NCBI GenBank assembly: GCA_023079485.1
Contig: CM041089.1
Span: 11,609,001-11,673,000 of the forward strand
DNA length: 64,000 nucleotides
Source of the DNA: Archilochus colubris
Lineage: Eukaryota > Chordata > Aves > Apodiformes > Trochilidae
Direction of reading: 5' to 3'
Shown: piece after piece, positions 1-43,500 of the stretch
Position numbering within the stretch: position 1 is the first letter of the stretch
How the letters are laid out: the number at the start of each line of letters is the position of its first letter
Made by a program: the position numbers and the translations under genes
The notes under the pieces: generated by a model
Seen by the model: only the letters and a program-made list of their open reading frames with translations
Told to the model about the DNA's origin: nothing
Database searches by the model: none

Positions 1-28601
<28,601 letters not shown>

Positions 28602-28784
28602 GGCGGGACCCTGAGCGCAGCCGGGAGCCTCCTCCGCGCACATCCAGGCGGGGCCGGCGGGGGCTGCGCTGTTGCGGCACTGCCCGCACCTGCCGGGGAG
28701 CGACGGCGGCGGCCGCCGACCCGCCCTGGAGCTGCCCCGGCGGAGAGAGGCACTGGCCCGCCCCTGGCCCGCCCGGAGGGTGCG

Positions 28785-28793
28785 CCCCGCCCC
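28785..28793 (-). promoter_or_regulatory. GC box (Sp/KLF-type) upstream of ABCC8
   Basis: Reads GGGGCGGGG on the minus strand, about 185 bp upstream of the ABCC8 ATG. A second GGGGCGG occurs at 28930-28936. Function is inferred from the motif only. Confidence 0.5.
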
Positions 28794-28965
28794 TCGGCCC
28801 GGACCGGTCCGGGGTGCGGAGAGAGCCAGAGGAGAAGTGGAAACAGAGGCTGCTGCACGGTGATCGCTTCGGAGCGACCGGGGGAGGCCCCGAGGGGGGA
28901 TTGGGGGGCGTGGGATAGGGCTGGGGTCCGGGGCGGAGGAGGATGCGTCCCTTTCCTGATCAGTG

Positions 28966-31900
28966 CGAAAGCACCGTGACAGCCCTCGGTTGTCTGAGAG
29001 CAACATCAGTGCTTCAGGGTTTTTTTTTTTTTGGCTCTATAATTCAGCATTTTGTGCAGCGTTAGTAAGACAGCACATTTAAAAGGCACTGCTAAATTAA
29101 TGCTGACAGAGAAACTGAAAGAAGTGTATTTTTTAAAATCTTGTCAGCTATATACTTTTATCTCTACTATAACAAAGATATTATTAGATTAAAATGTGTA
29201 AACAGCTGTACCATTTACTCAAAGGAAAACTCAGTATCATATCCTAAACAGCTGTTATGTTCATGCTTTATCTTTTTTTATCCCTAAAATGAGTTCAAGC
29301 CCAACTCCCTTCCATCTCCCCTCCCCAAGACAGGGAGAGAATCAGACCACTAAAATTTGAGTGGGTTTCACATCCCTCCCTCTGCAATTTTATGCATGCC
29401 ACAATAACTGATAATTCAGACTTTTCAAACCTTTCTGTCTTGAATAGAAGGTAGGCTCAGCTGAGCCAAAGCCAAACAAAAACTCTAATCAAATACCTCC
29501 ATGCTGGGCAATAAAAAAAAAGGACTGAGATTCAAATACCTAGGGGATGTAGCCATCAGATACTTAATGTTAAGATTCATTAAAAAAAACCCTTTATCTT
29601 GGAGCTCCTTTTATTCCTAAACCAGAAATGCCTGCATATCCAGGCATAACTCTTCAAATTGTAAAATTAAAACAGAAACAATTTGGGAAATAACTCCAAA
29701 ATGACAAATTTCCTTGTATTTTTTCTTTAACGATTAAACTTGACATAAGAGATAATTTGATTTCTAGGACAGACAGCTCCACTAATAGACCTGAAAATTA
29801 CTTTTGTCATACTGCTTTCATTGATCTTGCTGTCAGACAGAGAGGCAGAAAAAGTAATTCTCTGCCTGCAACATACCATTTCCTGTATGATCTTTTAAGT
29901 CTACAGCAGTGTGGTTAAGAAGAAAAATTAAAAGACAAACCCTAAGCCATATCCTGTGTATATGTGTTTTCAACTGTTAAAGTTTCATTCACACTGGAAA
30001 GACTATAATTATTTTAAGTTTTGGACAGAATTCAGCATTTGTCTGAGCTTCTGGTTATGCTCATCTCTGTTATCCTAACAGTTATTTAATAAACAGTACA
30101 TGCAGTTGATTTAAAAATCATTTATATTTTAGTATATCCTGAGGCCCCAAGTAACACCAGGGCTCTGTGCTACAAATGAAAAAATACTTGACAGTATATA
30201 CTGAAATTACAAGGATTTGGGGGAGGAATCATCATCACCTTCCCTATGGCCCAAGAACTAAGCACAGTAATTGAAAGTCTGCTGAAGTCTCCACAGGAAT
30301 CTGGGAACTGAGCTCCCATCCACAACTTCTGCACAGTCTCTGAACCTGGAGAGCATTTTCCTTTACTACAAAGTGTCAATCATAATATGTTTGAAAACAT
30401 ATTCCTCAAAAAAAACCAAACAAACAGTAGACTTTCTAGTTTGGAATTTGAAATTGATCTTTTCAATGGTTTTCAAACACAGCCAAGATTACATAATCAA
30501 CACAAGGTTTGAAAATTCATGGTCCCAGTTCAGGTCCTACAACAGATGTGCACCCACCACAGAGCTAAAGGTGAGTCAGAAATGTGTTGGTAACCTGAAC
30601 AAAAAGGTGATAGATTAAATAGGGAGTGTCTTGGATTACAACTACTTCATTAAATACTAAAAAACCAAACCAAAACAAAAACCAAACCAAACACCACCAC
30701 AACAAATGCTGAAAGAAATATTTGCTAAACTGAAACTGAACAAATATGTGCACACCAAGTCTTTAGATAACTTGCACTTCCAATAACAAGGCCACAGTTT
30801 TGTCCCTGCTGTCACAATGAAATCAAGAGTGCTGAATTTGGGCTGGTTTTGCTCATTAAAACATTGAATGACAATTTCTTTATCAGTCGCATATGGTCAA
30901 GTAGTTATTCTCTGACTTCATTTCTTGTAATAGGTTGATCTTATTCTGCAGAGGTTAGATGTGCTTATCTGCTGTGTCAAAGGACCAAATTGGGCATTGG
31001 GAGAGGTCACAGAGGATTTTTATTTTTTTCTCAAAGCTGCATTTCTGTAAAGGTTTATGAGAACAAAACTACTTCTCAACGTACAGAAAAGGAACACTAA
31101 GAAACCAACAGGCAGACAGCTATGTTAGCTGTATTCTGCTAATGCAACCTAATTTTTCTCAAAAGTCCCACTAGATCTTTTTCCCTTCACTCTTTTTTGA
31201 CTATTTCTGTATCACAAGTCAGTTTTCTACTTCACTGTTTCAGCACTTCTGCCAGAAATGAGAAATTAAGTTAGATCCTGGCAGCCACCAGCACATTCAG
31301 TAGGTGAGAGGAAATATGGAAGGACTTCGGTTACTTGAAATTCAGTTCCACACAGACAAGGGCAATATTTTTAATTCAAGGACAAAAACAATGTTTATGC
31401 TAGCCTTAGAATTTGAGTTTCTCTACAGGATGCAGGCAAGTTTGGGCACTTGCAGTAAAATACTGACACTTCAGAATTGAAAACCTCGTATGGTTTTTAA
31501 CAGATAAAAATATCAAGTGGAAGTTTTCCTTTCCTACCTTTGTCATTTGTTTCTTGCTCCTCTTTTTCAGATGTTTTGCAGTGACTTCTCTTTCTCAACA
31601 GGGCAATGGAGGGGAAGTGGTCTATCCCTAAAAATCATGTTTTGATGTGATGGATCACCCTGCAGGTTTTTGCTTTGGTTGGCATCCAGAAAGACACACA
31701 GGTAAGAAAACAATTTTTTTAATGCTCTGACCAGCCACAGCCCATATCCAAAATTACTTAGTTACACATATAAACTTAAGCATCAAGCAGGAAAATTTCA
31801 CTCTTCCACACATTTAAAAGTCACTAATTATCAAGAGGAGATCTTAGCCAGAAAAAAACATTTTGTAATTTAGAATTTGCTAAACAAGATGTACTGATCT

Positions 31901-33000
31901 ATGACTAACTTCCTATTAAATTTTGCCTTTAGAGGTAGAGGGGAAAAGCAGTTTATATCAATGTGAGGAAATTACCAATCCCTTTCAAAAGCAAGTTGGG
32001 AAAGCTTGAGAGGAAAGAATTGGAGACAATCACCTCCAGAGAAAACTGTCATTTTATTTTTGTGGAACAAAGAACTCCATTCTATTATTTCATAGAATAG
32101 CATTATTGGAAAAAGCAAGTGAAATGTCTTTGCAACAATTGTCTAAGATACTAGTATTAAAAATAGTGCAATTAGCATAATATTGCAGAGATACACAGAA
32201 ATTATTGGTTTACTCTAAATAAATTTCATTAATTTTTCATTGCTGGGCCCCATTAAAAATGAAGAATGAGCTTATTAGCAAGCAGATCTATCTTAGAGTG
32301 TAAACAAAACACAAACTCTTCTCTTGGACAGTGATCTTTAGGAAAAAGAGGTGTTTCAGATGAGAATAGCTTATTTTTAAGTGTGTGCCACAGATACTCA
32401 CTGAAACTAAAGGACAGGAGCTCTTCTGCATCCACTTGTTACATCACCAAAAACAATGGCATGCACATTACTGATTCAAACATTAAGTTTGTTTCCCACA
32501 TATTACATAGTAAGAATGCTTAGCAGTGCTTCTTTTCATCACTCCATCTTCACAGAATGCCATTCTCCTTTACCTGTGACTGAGGAAGCCACACTATGGA
32601 ATTGTATGACAAACAATACTGAAGTTCTTGAATATTCTTCAGACACCTTGTGGCTTCAAGCTAGGTGCATGGTGTCTGTCATTAAATCATTCTATGAGCT
32701 CATTCTCCAACACACAGCTGAACATCAGGAAGGCTCTGAACTAGCTCCCCAGCTGAACATCCTAATGCCATACAGCCAGGGTTGACTTGGTTACACCTTA
32801 TGCTTGTTAAACAAGCACTCTTTGTATTTGGGGATACCTGGAAAAATGAATCAACTGAAGGGTTGCTGGCTATTTCCCTTACTAGCCTGAGGATATACCC
32901 AAAGGTCCTCTGTCATCTGTCATCACCAGGATTCTTCACAACAGAGAGGACAATACTACCATTTCCTGGAGTGACAGTGCAGTCCATCTACAGCTGATTC
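28966..33000. other. Intergenic spacer between ABCC8 and USH1C, part 1
   Basis: Upstream flank of ABCC8. AT-rich, with a T tract at about 29020-29032 and an A/C-rich low-complexity stretch at 30657-30705. No gene, RNA or clear repeat is recognised. Distal ABCC8 enhancers could lie here, but nothing in the sequence alone shows them. Confidence 0.6.
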
Positions 33001-33115
33001 ATCCTGCACAACCTTGATAGAGAAAGGAGAGAGAGAGATTAATAGAGAGCGTCTGTTATTCGGTTTAATCGCCGGGCCAGTGTTAAACCGTGACACAGTC
33101 TAACGGAAACTATTT
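33001..33115. repeat. Possible LTR-end fragment, CG-containing
   Basis: A GA-rich tract (GAGAAAGGAGAGAGAGAG) is followed by CGGTTTAATCGCCGGGCCAG and GTTAAACCGTGACAC. This CpG-bearing island in AT-rich DNA resembles retroviral LTR/U5 ends in birds. The family is not identified. Confidence 0.35.
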
Positions 33116-36100
33116 TCAAGTTAAGCTCAGAAATACTGAGGCAACCAAAGAATCAGTAATTTTGGAAAAATAATTCTTGAAAATTCCTTCCTATGTGTAA
33201 TCAATCTTTATCTCTTTCAATCTCCGCATGATCTCACCGATCATATTGTAACTTAGTTTATTTTTCAGCATCTAAATGGTTAATTTTTTGAGTCCTCTCT
33301 GTGTAGTACTTGTACTACAAGTGTTGTGTTTTCCCCAGGAGAATAAGCTGAGTGCTGTGGACTAACTCATGCCAATAAAAAGCTCGTGCACTGGCTCCTG
33401 TGTGACATCTTTCAGCAAATGTTATTTTAGTTACTGATTCCGTGTTAGTGTGTTTATGGTGCTTGCCCTGTATATAGACTCATGTATTAAAAGATTATTT
33501 TGCCTGTTTATACAACAAGAATCACAGGCACTAATAAATAAACACATAACCAGCATTAATTTCTGAAAGGCAACAGGGTTAAAAGTCACTGGCCTTTCTA
33601 GGAACGATTCCAAAACCAGAAACTAGACTGAAAACTAAAGATTTGTTTAAGATCATTAGAAACATAATAAAATTACCTTCTTCCATTTTCAGGACAGAAA
33701 ATGGAAGTCTTTTTAAGTCACAGTAGAGTTTTAGTTAGCTGATTTGTTCGTTCTTCACCTGGGAATGGTTTCAGGTTACCCTTGATTTATCCAGCGGGTA
33801 AAATTGACACACCAATCAATGAGAGAGAACTTAAAGCTTCCAAACTTCCATTTGAAATGTATTTTTCTTGTGCCACTGTTTGACAAAGTCAAACAAAAAA
33901 TTAACAAAAAGAAAAAGAGTGTCACAGTTTACTGGGGTTTTGCATTACAGATATCTTTTCTATTTATTTTTAATAGATCACAGTGTGGCATTTATTCTAG
34001 TACTTAAAATAGAAAAACAACCAGAACAAAAATAACATTAAAAAAACCCCTAAAATCTATAATTATGGACAAAAAGCTTGATCCTATGTGGCCAAGACTG
34101 TTTATTCCCTGTTTTGGTTTATCATATAACTAAGTAATTGTCAAAGGCCCAGTTCAGAAAGCTTTCTTCCTGAGCTCAGCCCACATGATGACTACATTTG
34201 GGATTTTCAGAGGCTCAAGAGAATTAAAACAATCAATACGCATATGAAGTACAAAGAATATTAATTTAACTAGTTTTCTACTCAGTAAGTAAAATCCTAG
34301 GCAGTGGGAACTATTACCACACACCACTACCTTCCTCCCTCCACTATTATTTGCTATTTTTACTCAGACAATTTTAACCTGAATCTGATGATTTCTTGGA
34401 GTAGTATAGTTGTGTTTGTGTACAGCAAAGCACCATACCTGCATTTGGAGGCGTGGAAGCTTTTCCTGGAAAGTAACCTCAGTCTGCAAGACTGTTGTGT
34501 GGCAGCAGTAAATCCTGAGATTCAAATTGTCCACAGCCCCAGCCTTCAAACCAGCCAGAGATCCCCTGCTCTGCTTAAGGATTCTTTATACTGTCAGTAT
34601 TTGGGAAGAATCAAGTAACTGTTGTAAAATGGGAAAAAAAGATAACATTGCAGCTTTCTCCAGCAGTGAAACTTGGCACTACTCTTAGCTCTCTATAGCA
34701 GAAGAAAAGTACTTTTAAAAAAATATTGTGTCTACAGGGACTGACTACTAATCTGTAACGGGAATATGCAAGACAAATAATATCAGACCCTCAAATCACT
34801 ATGCCCTATATAAAGTATCTTAAACTGGGCAAACTGGCAGCATCAAGGGGGTTAAAACTATTTGCAAGTGTGGGACACATTAAATGAGCATTTTTTGCCA
34901 AACAAAAGAGGAAAAACTTTAAGAAAGAGCAAAAGCAACTGCCCAGCACAGAATGCAACAACAAGCTTGTCAGGATCCAGAAAGCTGTAATAAGAAGGCA
35001 ATACAAACTAGAGGAAACTTTCTGCATTTTCGCAGTCCAAATGTGAAGAGGGATATCATGAGCTGAAGCTCAGCCATGGGAGATTTTCTCATACAGTCAT
35101 CTGCTGTCTGCTCTTCATCTACAGCATAACAGCAATGCAGTGGAGACAACAAGGAATCACACCCAGCTGAAGAGCACTGACAAGTGATGATTTTCTCACG
35201 TATGCCAGGCACACATGCTCAGTGTAACTGGGCAGGAAAAGTAAAATTGTTTCCCACATTATCCCAGTCTGGAAACTGTCCAGGGCTTTTTAAACAAATG
35301 CTGAATTGCTTTTTCTCTCATATAGGGTATCACCACCGCATAAAAGAGCAGTAGCCATTTCTCCATTTACTTGTTATCATTGGCGATGAAAGCTCAAGAT
35401 CCTGTAAAGTAAGGAAAGGAGTGTGCCAGAATTAGATAAAATCTCCTCTTTTTCATGACTGGGGGGCATGACTGATTGTACTGGTCATTGCCCCATGATT
35501 GACAGATTGCATTAATTACAAGGGAAGAATAATTGAGATTTAATCCTTGGGTGTAATGGGCTTTCTAGGAAGATGGTGAGATGCCTTCTATAAAAATCAC
35601 TTGCATTTTGCTACTGTAAACAAGGGTAAGGATTTTGTCTCTTAGTGTAATCTATAAACCTAGCCACTTTCCCCCATCTATTTACTACTGCATTTTAAAC
35701 AAATCTCTTCACTTATATATAGGTTTAAATGCACCATTAAAAAGGCAATACTGAGAAATGTTATCATTGAGAAGGTATGTAATTCATCAAGTACTTCAAT
35801 AAAAAGTGTTTCTGCATGCATTTTGTCTGGCTGGAGGCATAGAAATGTAAATATTGATGTAGTTTAACAAACAAATGAATAAAGCTTTCCTTCAGCAATA
35901 CAATCTAGGACAAATATTTTAAGTAAGCCAAACAAATGAATACACTCAAGTAACTTTTTACTATGAACAATCCCATCACAAAATACGCCCACCCACTCAG
36001 ATTTAATCTGGTCTACGAGTGTGAATACAAAGCTGATGGGATAAAATTTTCTATTTCAATAAGAAAAGCAAATTTTTGAACTATGTTGTACCCACCTCTC

Positions 36101-36600
36101 ATTGCTAGAACCACTGGTGAGAAATGTGGGTGTTAGTTGAAGAACAGACTTGTTCCTGTTGTCCTCTCAGTCTCGACTTTGTGTCTTGATCATTTGGATG
36201 ATTTGTAGACCACAAGATGCCACATGCACCAACTTCTTTGTAACAGTGATTATTTATTTGGAAATAGAAAATTTACCCATGCCCTGATGTATGAGATATA
36301 AGATGGGGAAGCTGCCTTCCCCTCTGTGACGGAAAAGCAACCTCAAGTCAAGAGTACAATGAACACACCTCAATCACCACAGTTCCTCTGTTCTCTTGAT
36401 CAGCTACAATGATTTTCTGTATTAATGGCTTGATGTTTGCTTAAAGTGATTGCTCTGAACTGAAATTCTTCTTGAAAAATCCTTAGTTTCCTGTTCCTGC
36501 TGTGCATGTCTCTCTTTCGCACTATGGTGGAGCTGCCTCCATTTTACTAAAGAAACAGTACTTGATTTCTTCTGTCCCATCAGGTTAATTCTTCATGTTC
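33116..36600. other. Intergenic spacer, part 2
   Basis: AT-rich, with no supported gene. Open frames here are under 105 codons and show no family resemblance. Confidence 0.6.
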
Positions 36601-37530
36601 AAAGATTGGTCTGTCTTGGGTTACTGCTGTGGTGTTTTGGAAGCAGGGGGGCCATAGGGGTGGCTCCTGTGAGAAGCTGCTGGAAGGTCCCCTGGTTCCA
36701 ATCCTTGTCCTACTTCTGCCCAAGGCCGAGCAGATACAAAAAGCTGATGTGCCTTTGTGAGCAATATAGTCAAGAAAGAGAAAAAAACACAAAAACTATG
36801 AAACAAGAGACCTTCAGAGCAGAGGAGAGTTGGAGATGAGAGAGCAGTACCAGAGCAAAGACACCCAGGTCAGTGAAAAGGAGGTGGAAAGGTGCCTGAG
36901 CAGAGGTTTCCCTCAGCCTGTGGTAAGATGGCGGCTGTGTCCCCGCAGCCATGGAGGAGTGCAGTGGAGCAGTCCTTGAAGGTCCACAGTGGGGGAAACG
37001 TGGATTTGTAGCCCCTGAAGTGTCACAGTTGGGCAGATGTGAAGCAGCAGCCTGTGCAGGGTTGCAGAGAGGGGCAGATGTGGATCTGCAGCCATGGAGG
37101 ACCCCGTGCCAGAGGAGGTGACTGTGGTGAAGCAGCCGTGACTCTGTGGGCAGCCCGGGCGGGAGCAGTCAGTGCCTGAGGGACTGGTCCTGGCGGGAAG
37201 GACTTACGTCAGAGGAGTTCCTGAAGGACTCTCTCCTGTGAGAGGGACCCCACGTTGGAGCAGGGAAAGAAGGTGAGGAGTCCTCCCCCTGAGGAGGAAG
37301 CAGCAGCAGAAACCCCTTGTGGGGAACTGACCCTGAACCCCCCCCCGCCTGTCCCTGTGCCCTGAGGGGAGGCGGAAGTGAAGTGGTCTGGGCCCAGGAA
37401 GAAGGGAGGGATTGGGGAAAAATACTAAGATCTGGCCATGTTATCTCTTTCTCCTTGTAGATTCAATTAATGCTTTTTTTCCTAAAAACCCCATCCTGTC
37501 CTAGTCTTGAATCATGAGCTTTTGAGTGGA
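36601..37530. repeat. GC-rich LTR-like interspersed repeat, copy B (intergenic)
   Basis: Same family and orientation as 14345-14985. It shares GAGAAGCTGCTGGAAGGTCC (36671), GGATCTGCAGCCATGGAGGA (37082), ACTCTGTGGGCAGCCCGGGC (37141), GAGAGGGACCCCAC and TGAGGAGTCCTCCCCCTGAG. Copy B is the more complete one, with internal near-repeats of a GCAGCC...CACAGT module (36945-37095). The 3' flank ends in a T-rich tract and a CG-rich patch (37551-37595). Considered a bird endogenous-retrovirus LTR or similar; no protein-coding remnant is recognised. Confidence 0.65.
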
Positions 37531-40500
37531 TTTTCCCTTCCTGTCTTACAGCGGGGACGAGCGAGTAGAGGTCCGGTTGGTACCGGATGGGCCTAAACCC
37601 TAACAATGGCCTCATCACAATTATTTGGGAATAACCAAAATGAATACATGCATCTATCCTCTCTCTTTCTCTCTGTCCTACCTCGATGCTAGAATTGCTG
37701 CTGATCAAAATATGCTTCGTGGTGTCTCTCTTCTTCAGATTCTGGGAAGGAGGAGAGTAACAAAAAACATCCACTTGAAAAATTATCATTTACTTAGCTT
37801 CAGAGGTTAAACCCTAAAACAACCCTGAAACCTATTTCACCCTGTCAATAAAATATTTATCACACAATTTTAACAAAAGCTTAATTTTATGCCCAATGTT
37901 TCTAATAAAATCTTTTCTACCTCATCTTATTTATATTCTGTTAAGTGGCCTTAATGCTAAAAAGCCTCAGTCTGTTACCAGAATGACATGGGGGCTCAGC
38001 CCTTCTCTTGCTAAAGCATCCAAAAGTGCTTAGGAAAGAGGCATTCAGAAGAGAACAAAAACTCAGAGAAAAGTAATTTGAAACTTTGTTACCGGGCATA
38101 GGGTAGCTTTATACAAAAAATTAAGTGTGAGCAACTTTCCTCTCACTTCCCTGTTGTTTGGAAGAGTCATTGTCCTCAGAAAGCTGGCTGATTTCTATCT
38201 TGCTCAGTTTATGTTTGGAGGGTCTCGGTCTCTCCCAAATTTCCTTCTAAGCACCATAGAACAAACTCAGTTATAGCTATTGAAGACTAAAAGTTCCACT
38301 GATGTCTGGAAGAAAAATGGTGAGAAAGGGTAAGTGGAAGACAAGACCAGAAAACGGGTGGGGGGTCTGTTAGGAGGAATATCCTTTAAAAATTATATTA
38401 ATAAAATGAAAAGGAAGTGAAATTCAGTATGAATACAAGAAACTCAGAATTAGCAACAACCTTACATATCTCCAAGGCTAAGGCATCCTTTCCCTTCAAA
38501 TTTTGACTTCAGACCTCAATCCAGCAAAGTACTTAAGGTTGAGCAGTATTATTGAACTCAACCTATATAAATGGGATTGGCTCATACAAAGAAACATAAG
38601 GATGTGTTTAAGTGTTTTGCTGAATCAGAGCCTTGTTTGTTCTCATCTATGGTTACCTTAGAAGGGGAAAGTATCTATCAAGCAGAATTACCTTTCAAAT
38701 ATGTAAGGGATATCCACTGCTAATCGTGCAGCAGGTTTTGTGATACTGGATGAAGCAGTTATCTGTCTTTCATCAGACTCCACTGTTTCTCCATGTAGAC
38801 AAACAGTCTGAGCTGAACACCAGCCCTTCAGACTTAAGTATCCCAGAGCTGCCAGTCTGCAATGTGCTTGTTCTAAATTTATTCCTTGTAGCTTTCTTTC
38901 AGTGATTGTAACACTAACAGTTTAGCACCTTCATTACACATTATTATACATATCCAGCTTCACAGTCCAGAGAACATTTTTCTTACCTGTAATCCATTGT
39001 CCTCTTAAAGCTGATCATATTTGACATTTCAGAAAGTTCCTTTCTAGAGAACAGAAATCTTATTGATTTTTTTTTTCTGAATCTGTCTCCACTTCCTCTT
39101 TCATCTTAGCTGCTTTCAGTGAAGATCAAAAATAGCTCAAGTCACCTTGTTGTAAATATAGATAAACCCCAAGTCCCACCAAAATGCTGTAATATTATGT
39201 TTCCTCCAGTAATGCAGCAAATGCAAATGTACTAGTAGAGGAAGACATCCCAGAGAGGCAAACTTTTTGCTGCCATCCTTAGGAATAAGGAAAGAAAACA
39301 TCTCAAAGTCCATGAAAATAGATTTCATGACTTGTGCATAGCCCACCTGGAGCCTGCTCAGATTTCAAATTATGTTCAGATTTCTAAATTATCAATCCTT
39401 AAAGTGACCGAGTGGCAGTAATAAATAGATGAAAGTCTTCCCATCTAATATTGATATGGGTAATATCAATATGGGTAACTGGTGCTTCCTATCCTGTAAT
39501 GCATGTCAGGGTTCTAATTCATGGGCATGCACAGGCTCTCTCAGGCTTTCACATCAGGCAGATGTGAAAGTTTCTAACGTGATTCATGTTCAGTAACTAT
39601 GAGGGAATACTAAAGACAATGCTGTGACTACCATGGCCAAGAAATTCCCAAGAGAATAAGGATGGTTAACAGTTCTGAGAAACTCTTCCTCTGGGTTATT
39701 ATCCCATAAAGAAAGACACAGTGTTTTAGTGCTCTTAACCAAACAAACAGCTCTGAGAAACTAAACGTATTCCCTCTGAGATTACTGTGAATGAAAAAAA
39801 CAAACAAAAAAACCCCATCTTATATGTTAAAAGTGGTTTGAAGCACTCATGATGCTGTCAGTGAAGTACTTGGACTTCTTCCTGCTTTGTGCATCAGGTC
39901 AGAGTTTCCATACTCCCAAGGGAAGTTATGGATTGACTGAAAAAAAGAAAGTCCCATTTATCCTACAGTTTTCTTTTCACAGCTGGCTTGAATGAATAGG
40001 GGTGAGGCATAGGCACGTGTAGTGACTATTACAGCCACCAGAAAACAATGCAGGAGCAACTCAGACAGGTACCTGTTTACATGATTTGCATCTGGACATT
40101 ATCTTACTCCAAAACAAATGAAAGTTGCTCAGAAACTGTATTTCCTTGTAGCTTTCTCCATCTCCTTGAGCTATCTGGCAATTTAAAAATGTCATCCAGT
40201 CACAGGGCACTGAAAGCCAGAAATAAAGTAAAAAACTACCTGGTTAATGATAATTTTAAGATTTGAAAAGCATCTTTTTTCTGACATCAAGTCCTTACAT
40301 TGCCTAAAGCAACTTTGACATCCTAACAGAGGCTAAACACACAAAGTAACACTTCCTCATATACACAAAACAATGACCATAACTATTTCCTCATCTGCCT
40401 CATGCATTTTAAGCTGCACCTAAGCAAATCAATTTAGCAGGGTAGATGTGAAGGAAGTTTTGTGATTAAGAGGCAACTGTTGGTGCTCCCACATATTTCC

Positions 40501-43500
40501 CAGTTCAGCCTTCTGTGTTCCTTTTGTCTCTGAAAAAATAATGCCAGTAAAAATATTTCTGACATTTAATCTTGAAGTTTTCTATCTTATGTTTCTTTCA
40601 GTGCTGAAAGTTATTAGCAAAATTAAGCACTGTTTGCAGGCTGAAGTTGATTACTGGTGAATTACTGTGGTTGTTTGCTGGCATGGAGCATCAGAGCATC
40701 CCTTGAGAACATTTGACAGCATCATTCAACTACCTGGATTGTCACACAGTCCAGATGGTTACCACATGTAGGCAACTGGGAATCAAAGCAGAAGGAAGGG
40801 TCCATCCTGGTGCAGTTTTCTCTCTGGTGCTAGTTTTGGTGCATTTACATTATTAGTCTGTTGGGTGGGAAGTCTACAGCTCTTGGTAGATGCACCCAGA
40901 GACCTAGCAAACCAAATAAACTAGAGCAGCTGCACTCAGAAGCTTGCCAACTACCAAATGACCATAAAAACTCAATGGGAGATTACTGCAGCTCAGTCAA
41001 GTGACAATTTCCTACTGCAAAGAGCAAACTTTCTTTTGAATTCCCAAAGGGTGGCACTGTGCTACAAATGAGGCTGTTATTAAAGGTTAACTCAGAAATC
41101 TGTGTACTTTAGCAGATTAACTATTACTATGATGTACATGTCCAGAGACAAAAAGGAAACAAGACTCCTTCCATTTGGCAAACACGATTTTATTTCTGGA
41201 TTAATTGCAAGAGTTAAAATTTTAAGCATTCTAACACATATAACCTTGTCATACATAAATTGGCATAAAGGAACAATATTGCAAATTAAACAAGCCAGTG
41301 TAAGTAACCACCTCTGTATAAATGCAGAGTTCTCAGGAATGTAATTGCTATTTTTCTGTGTTACAGAAAGGATGGTTTCCAAACCTTAAGAAGGCAAGAC
41401 TTGATCAGGAATTTGATATGCCAAAGAGCTGTAAATTGGCTCTCAGAAGTCCAGGTAAGAAAAATCTAAACACTATAAGAAAAGCAGAATACAAACTGGC
41501 AGATACAAGGATGGAAGGAAGACAATGCCATTTCTAGGGAGATACCTTGATAAAGTAAAGAAATTACTAAGTCTACAACTCTAATCATGTATTAAGCCAG
41601 ATTAGTATAGATTTTAGTTTTAGGGAATTTACTTAAACAGAAGACAGTCACCAAGAGCAAAATATTACACTTAGTGGTTTCCTACACACATCAGTGACTT
41701 CCATAGCCTTGCTGAGAAAAATGTACATAACTGCACACTGTGAATCACACCCACATTTCTACCTATGACTACACCAGGGAGTAATTTTTGCCACCAATAC
41801 AAATAGTCAGTAGTATAACTGTGAATACAACACAACAATTATATCTGGATTACTTTCTAGATATTTACTTTTTTTTTGGTAGAGAATATGCTTTAGAATG
41901 TTATAAGCATCACCAAAATAATTCCTTACAACACTAGCACTCCTGGTATTACTGGTTCTTCTGCCATCAGGGCTTTTAGACTCAAAAAAAAGTCACAGCT
42001 GACCAACAGATATGTATATTCAGAGCTGCAAGAATATGAGTGAGATCAGAGGTTACCCATATATATTCCCATTTTCCCAGGGAAAAATCACTAAGTATGG
42101 AGTAAAAATAAAATCTTTCACACCCAGCCTGGCCTGTGAACGTGTGATCACAAGTGTTTCATGTGGGAACAGACATCTGTGTTCTATCTTCATTTTTCTT
42201 TTTAGTGTCTATTTCCAGGAGAACTGGGAGATAATTCCCAAAATTTGGCCCCACAAAACAGCAAAAAAAGACTGAGTTCTCACAGACTGAGCTATGCTCA
42301 TTGGCAGTCCTTCTAAATGATTTTGCAAAAATTTCTTGCTGTGTGTCTATAGAATTATTTGAAATTACTCAAATTACCTGAAGAATCTGAAGTTGCTAGT
42401 TCATTTTACAAGTCTGATACTTCAAATTTCTTTCAAATGAAGGTGCATTTCATGTGGTGTATAATTGCTATTAATTAAATGAGCAGCAGGCTTCTGCAGG
42501 GGAAAAAGAAAATGCATTTCTCCATTGTAGCCTTCTTTAAAAAAATGTCCTGCAGAAAAACAGGAAAAGAGATAGTGAAACAGATGCTGTTAGCTGTAAA
42601 GTGCAATTTCTAGCCTTTCTGGTAAGCACAAGTTTATATAACTGCATCTCCACTGAGACATTGTAAGTAATAATTGAGGAGACCAAAAATACCCACATGC
42701 AACAAGAAATCTTTCCTTGGTGCTTCTAGAGATCTATGACTGTACTTAAAGTAATTATAGCATAAAGAAGCCACGCAGTAAACTGAGTTTGTGACACAAG
42801 GATATATTTGGGACAAATCCACTGTATGCTGACAAATTAGCACAGGCAAACTGCAGTGAAAACCAAAGTCATGAATACTCATTTGCAGGCATACTGTCAT
42901 AATACAAATGAAAACTTGTTCTTTGGACAAGCCTTAACAAGGAAGTAATTTGTAGTTACTTATTAATTCACAAAGCCACAGCAGTGGTCCACAGATAAGG
43001 AAAAAAAAAATAAATTAATCCTACTTGCTTAGGCAGGGCCTATTATTTCATAGTCTGATAGACAACGACCAATTCTGCAGAGGACCTCTAAGGGACATTA
43101 TGAAGTAGCAACTAAACACTTATATTTTAACAGGCATGGCAAAAGCCCAAAGAACATACCAGAATGCCAGGAAGAAAAGCAAGCATGGCATGCAAGGCAC
43201 AGGCAGGCACATGCTGAAAAAATAACACAGCCTCACAATGAACAGTCATGTTAACCCAGGTCTGGCTATTCACCATGAGGGAACACTGCAGTGGCTACAG
43301 CTGCAGGAGATACCCTTGTCTGTACACAGGTGCACTGCCTTCAAAAACCTTTCTGTGTGTGTTGGGACTGACTGCTGACGTAGGAATAGTAGGGCTAAAT
43401 ATACAGGATATGAAAACAAGAATAACAGTCACAGTTACTTCCTTGCTTAGTTTATGCACAGATATTAAACAGTTTTCAGATGGTGTTAGCCAGTAAAACC

